Shown in pieces: positions 61,074 to 64,000 of a stretch of 64,000 bases of DNA. Source of the stretch: Streptomyces sp. DG1A-41. GTDB taxonomy: Bacteria > Actinomycetota > Actinomycetes > Streptomycetales > Streptomycetaceae. Every line of letters begins with the position of its first letter. Positions within the stretch are counted from its first letter, which is position 1. Made by a program: the position numbers and the translations under genes. The notes under the pieces were generated by a model, which saw nothing but the letters and a program-made list of their open reading frames with translations, was not told where the DNA came from and ran no database searches. The stretch is taken from the NCBI RefSeq assembly GCF_037055355.1, contig NZ_CP146350.1, positions 4,363,001 to 4,427,000 on the forward strand, in the 5' to 3' direction.

Positions 61074-62363
61074 ATGGTTGACCAGTCCATTCCGGAAGCC
61101 CGTACCCCCGGCACCGTCCCGGCGCAGATTGCAGCGGCCCCGGCCGACGAGGGCATCTCACGGCGACGCCTGCTCGGCACCGCCGGTGCCACCGGGCTCG
61201 TGCTCGGCACGGCAGGCGCGGCCGTCGGATACGCCGCCGCCCCCTCCGAGGCCACCGCTCCGCTCACCGCGCTCGGCACCGACCGGGCGATGTTTCACGG
61301 GAAACATCAGCCCGGCATCACCGACGCCCTCCAGGCCCGCGGCCACCTCGTCGCCTTCGACCTGGCGGCAGGCGCCGGACGCAAGGAAGCCGCCGCCCTG
61401 CTGCGCCGCTGGTCGGAGACGGCCCGACGGCTGATGGCGGGCGAGCCCAGCGCCCATGACGACACCGACGTGGCCCGCGACGCCGGACCCTCGTCGCTGA
61501 CGATCACCTTCGGCTTCGGCCACAGCTTCTTCGGCAGGACGGGCCTGGAGAAGCAGCGCCCGACCGCCCTCGACCCGCTGCCCGAGTTCTCCTCCGACCA
61601 CCTCGACAAGAACCGCAGCAACGGCGACCTGTGGGTGCAGATCGGCGCCAACGACGCCCTCGTGGCCTTCCACGCCCTGCGCGCGATCCAGAAGGACGCG
61701 GGCGCGGCGGCCCGGGTCCGCTGGCAGATGAACGGCTTCAACCGCTCGCCGGGCGCCACCGCCCGCCCCATGACGGCCCGCAACCTGATGGGCCAGATCG
61801 ACGGCACCCGCAACCCGAAGCCGTCCGACGCCGACTTCGACCAGCGGATCTTCGTGCCCGAGAAGGGCGAACCGGCCTGGATGGCGAACGGCTCCTACGC
61901 CGTCGTACGCCGGATCCGCATGCTCCTCGACGACTGGGAGAAGCTCTCCGTCAAGGCGCAGGAGGCCGTGATCGGCCGCCGCAAGTCCGACGGGGCGGCA
62001 CTGTCCGGGGGCACCGAGACCACCGCGATGGACCTGGAGAAGACGGACGCCAAGGGCAACCTCGTCGTCCCGATCAACGCCCACGCCCGCATCACCCGGC
62101 CCGACCAGAACGGCGGCGCGGCGATGCTCCGCCGCCCGTTCTCCTTCCACGACGGCATCGAACCGGACGGGGTCCCCGACGCGGGCCTGCTCTTCATCTG
62201 CTGGCAGGCCGATCCGCTGCGCGGCTTCGTGCCGGTGCAGCGCAAGCTCGACCGCGGCGACGCCCTGTCGCAGTTCATCCGGCACGAGTCGAGCGGGCTG
62301 TTCGCGGTGCCCGGTGGGGCCGCGGAGGGCGAGTACGTGGGGCAGAAGTTGCTGGAGGGGTGA
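61074..62363 (+). CDS. Dyp-type heme peroxidase (EfeB/DyP A-type), Tat-exported
   Basis: A 429-residue secreted peroxidase. Tat signal SRRRLLGTAGATGLVLGTAG (about 30-55). Catalytic Asp in the GxxDG motif: LMGQIDGTRNPKP; proximal heme His in LSGGTETTAM region to RITRPDQNGGAAMLRRPFSFHDG; terminal LFICWQADPLRGFVPVQRKL. Follows CopC-CopD by 6 bp, so it is probably in the copper operon, where a DtpA-like role with Sco and GlxA in copper-dependent development is known for streptomycetes. A near-parS sequence lies within it. Confidence 0.92.
   Translation: MVDQSIPEARTPGTVPAQIAAAPADEGISRRRLLGTAGATGLVLGTAGAAVGYAAAPSEATAPLTALGTDRAMFHGKHQPGITDALQARGHLVAFDLAAGAGRKEAAALLRRWSETARRLMAGEPSAHDDTDVARDAGPSSLTITFGFGHSFFGRTGLEKQRPTALDPLPEFSSDHLDKNRSNGDLWVQIGANDALVAFHALRAIQKDAGAAARVRWQMNGFNRSPGATARPMTARNLMGQIDGTRNPKPSDADFDQRIFVPEKGEPAWMANGSYAVVRRIRMLLDDWEKLSVKAQEAVIGRRKSDGAALSGGTETTAMDLEKTDAKGNLVVPINAHARITRPDQNGGAAMLRRPFSFHDGIEPDGVPDAGLLFICWQADPLRGFVPVQRKLDRGDALSQFIRHESSGLFAVPGGAAEGEYVGQKLLEG
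61292..61305. promoter_or_regulatory. parS-like sequence (one mismatch) in the peroxidase gene
   Basis: GTTTCACGGGAAAC differs from the parS palindrome at one central position and encodes part of MFHGKH. Most streptomycete parS sites are intergenic, so binding is uncertain. Confidence 0.35.
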
Positions 62364-62424
62364 CAGTTCAGCACTGTGCGGGTTGTGGGGGATAGCGCTT
62401 CCGCGGGCCCATTAGGGTGAGGTC

Positions 62425-63357
62425 ATGCCAGCGAGCTATGCGTATCTCGGCCCCGAGGGCACTTTCACCGAAGTCGCCCTGCGCACGCTTCCCGAGGCCG
62501 CCACCCGGGAGCTCATCCCGTACGTGTCCGTCCAGTCCGCGCTCGACGCGGTACGAGCCGGCGAGGCCGAGGCCGCGTTCGTGCCGATCGAGAACTCCGT
62601 CGAGGGCGGCATCACCACCACCCTCGACGAGCTGGTCGCCGGCGCGCCGCTGATGATCTACCGCGAGGTGCTGCTGTCGATCACCTTCGCGCTGTTGGTC
62701 CGCCCGGGCACCAAGCTGTCGGACATCAAGACGGTCTCCGCCCACCCGGCCGCCCAGCCGCAGGTGCGCAACTGGCTGAAGAAGCACCTCCCGGACGCCC
62801 ACTGGGAGTCGGCCGCCTCGAACGCGGACGCCGCCCGGCTGGTCCAGGAGGGTCAGTACGACGCCGCCTTCGCCGGTGAGTTCGCGGCCGCCCGCTACGG
62901 CCTCGTAGCTTTGGAGACCGGGATCCACGACGCGGAGAACGCCCAGACGCGGTTCGTGCTGGTCGGCCGGCCCGCCCGGCCCGCGGCGCCGACCGGCGCG
63001 GACAAGACCTCCGTCGTGCTGTGGCAGCGCGACGACCACCCCGGCGGTCTGCGCGACCTGCTGGGCGAGTTCGCCACGCGCGGCATCAACCTGATGCTGC
63101 TCCAGTCCCGGCCCACCGGCGCGGGCATCGGCAACTACTGCTTCTGCGTCGACGCCGAGGGCCACATCTCCGACCGCCGGGTGGCCGAGGCCCTGATGGG
63201 CCTCAAGCGGATCTGCCTCCAGGTGCGCTACCTCGGCTCCTACCCGCGCGCGGACATGAAGCCGGGGGATGTCCAGCCGCCGCGGCTGGGTACGTCGGAC
63301 GAGGAGTTCGTGGCGGCGGCGGACTGGGTCGCGCGGTGCCAGGACGGCCGGTTCTAG
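62425..63357 (+). CDS. pheA: Prephenate dehydratase
   Basis: A 310-residue phenylalanine-biosynthesis enzyme converting prephenate to phenylpyruvate. Catalytic domain: MPASYAYLGPEGTFTEVAL, FVPIENSVEGGITTTLDEL (active-site Thr region) and the C-terminal ACT domain (GLRDLLGEFATRGINLMLLQSRPTGAGIGNYCFCVDAEGH) with the feedback-binding LQSRP. Monofunctional, as in other actinobacteria; no chorismate mutase. Confidence 0.96.
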   Translation: MPASYAYLGPEGTFTEVALRTLPEAATRELIPYVSVQSALDAVRAGEAEAAFVPIENSVEGGITTTLDELVAGAPLMIYREVLLSITFALLVRPGTKLSDIKTVSAHPAAQPQVRNWLKKHLPDAHWESAASNADAARLVQEGQYDAAFAGEFAAARYGLVALETGIHDAENAQTRFVLVGRPARPAAPTGADKTSVVLWQRDDHPGGLRDLLGEFATRGINLMLLQSRPTGAGIGNYCFCVDAEGHISDRRVAEALMGLKRICLQVRYLGSYPRADMKPGDVQPPRLGTSDEEFVAAADWVARCQDGRF

Positions 63358-63897
63358 GACCTTTCCGGGCGGGCTTCAGGCCGGTCGTACCTGCTGATTG
63401 TCGTTATCCACAGAAGTTATCCACAGGTCCGCTTCTCGACCTGGGGACAAGTCGACAACGAAGCATGAGCCAGTCGACAAATCGCCCTACAGACCCCCGA
63501 TGCATCCATCGAGGGGCAGGTCGCCCTTCGTCCACCGTTTTCCCTTGCGTAACTCTTCAGGGTGACCCATTTCCACTCGAAAGTGAGGGTAGGGCGGGTT
63601 TGTATCGGGAATTCTTTTGGTGTGGCCGGGCTTCCGGAGTGATCAATTCCGAAGTCCACAGACCTTCCACACAGCCTGTGGATAACTCTTCTGCGGGTGT
63701 GGATCCCTGTGGACAACCGGGCCCCAAGTCCCGTTCCCCGCAAGGGATTCGAGTCAATGCCGCGCCCTGCGGATGCCTCGTTCGGGGAGAGACGGTCACT
63801 TTATTGACACTGTGCGCAATTCCCCCATAACGGTGCGTAAGCCACAGCCGGAATAGTGAGTCGTGGGCGGTCACCCCGCACCGGTAGCCTTGAGCGC
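63358..63897. other. Intergenic region between pheA and serS with DnaA boxes
   Basis: 540 bp without a supported gene. It is lower in GC than its surroundings and holds exact DnaA boxes at 63404-63412 and 63417-63425 (TTATCCACA, plus strand), 63677-63685 (TTATCCACA, minus) and 63708-63716 (TTGTCCACA, minus). A near-match TGGGGACAA is at 63442. The serS promoter should lie near 63800-63860. Confidence 0.7.
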
Positions 63898-64000
63898 GTG
63901 ATTGACCTTCGCCTGCTCCGTGAGGACCCCGACCGTGTGCGCGCGTCGCAGCGCGCCCGTGGAGAGGACGTCGCGCTCGTCGACTCCCTCCTGTCTGCCG
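63898..64000 (+). CDS. serS: Seryl-tRNA synthetase, N-terminal part (cut by window end)
   Basis: GTG 63898 opens [32 protein letters not shown], the well-conserved start of bacterial SerRS and its coiled-coil arm. Only about 34 codons are in the window. Its position next to pheA matches the order in S. coelicolor as I recall it. Confidence 0.93.
   Translation, partial: MIDLRLLREDPDRVRASQRARGEDVALVDSLLSA

Overview
The window is high-GC, densely coded actinobacterial DNA that fits a Streptomyces chromosome core. Diagnostic content includes a subtilisin-inhibitor (SSI) family protein, SpoIIE/RsbW-type regulators, a SigE-family sigma factor, a copper operon of the CopC/CopD type, Tat signal peptides and GTG starts. 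A perfect streptomycete parS palindrome and two clusters of DnaA boxes suggest the region lies within about 100 kb of oriC. From memory, the gene order (serS-pheA-EfeB-copper genes at the right end; SSI, PAS giant, TetR/MFS pair, acyl-CoA ligase in the left half) resembles the S. coelicolor SCO3961 to ~SCO4025 block; I could not check this by alignment.

Layout. 1-2.6 kb: TetR regulator and DHA2-type MFS exporter. 2.6-8.7 kb: a glycosyltransferase pair (GT39 membrane enzyme, GT2-GtrA fusion) next to a translationally coupled OmpR-type two-component system. 8.9-12.3 kb: DUF2797 protein, small HGxxPAAW-type membrane protein, MarR regulator, VOC protein, GYD protein. 12.4-12.8 kb: tRNA-Arg and tRNA-Ser, each followed by a strong hairpin terminator. 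13.0-18.8 kb: secreted protease inhibitor and a 1,632-residue PAS/pseudokinase/receiver protein. 18.8-20.7 kb: divergent TetR/MFS pair with two matching operators. 20.8-23.3 kb: a broken small gene, aldo/keto reductase, LuxR-type and ArsR-type regulators. 23.3-28.3 kb: acyl-CoA ligase, SigE-family sigma factor and a three-gene cassette resembling chsH2-chsH1-ltp2 of mycobacterial cholesterol side-chain degradation.

28.4-40.5 kb is more accessory: a small N/Q-rich secreted protein, a primase-polymerase gene, DinB and GNAT proteins, a 1,370-residue STAND/WD40 protein, ferredoxin, PIG-L deacetylase, GT2, BrkB-type membrane protein and PRC-barrel protein. 40.5-52 kb: tRNA-Ser, HtrA-like protease, glycerophosphodiesterase, anti-sigma-type ATPase, SEC-C protein, second primase-polymerase, SpoIIE phosphatase, aminopeptidase P, CitG-like protein and a frameshifted Tat-exported intradiol dioxygenase. 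52-64 kb: a fused alpha-beta glycyl-tRNA synthetase, RsbW-like ATPase, a copper-handling run (YcnI, Sco1, PCuAC, CopC-CopD) ending in a Dyp peroxidase, pheA, a DnaA-box-rich gap and the start of serS.

The most interesting non-gene signals are two unlinked intergenic hairpins with the same 14-nt loop and compensatory stem changes (candidate small RNA family), the DnaA-box clusters and the parS site. The most interesting proteins are the degenerate PAS kinase, the fused GlyRS and the steroid-cassette triad.
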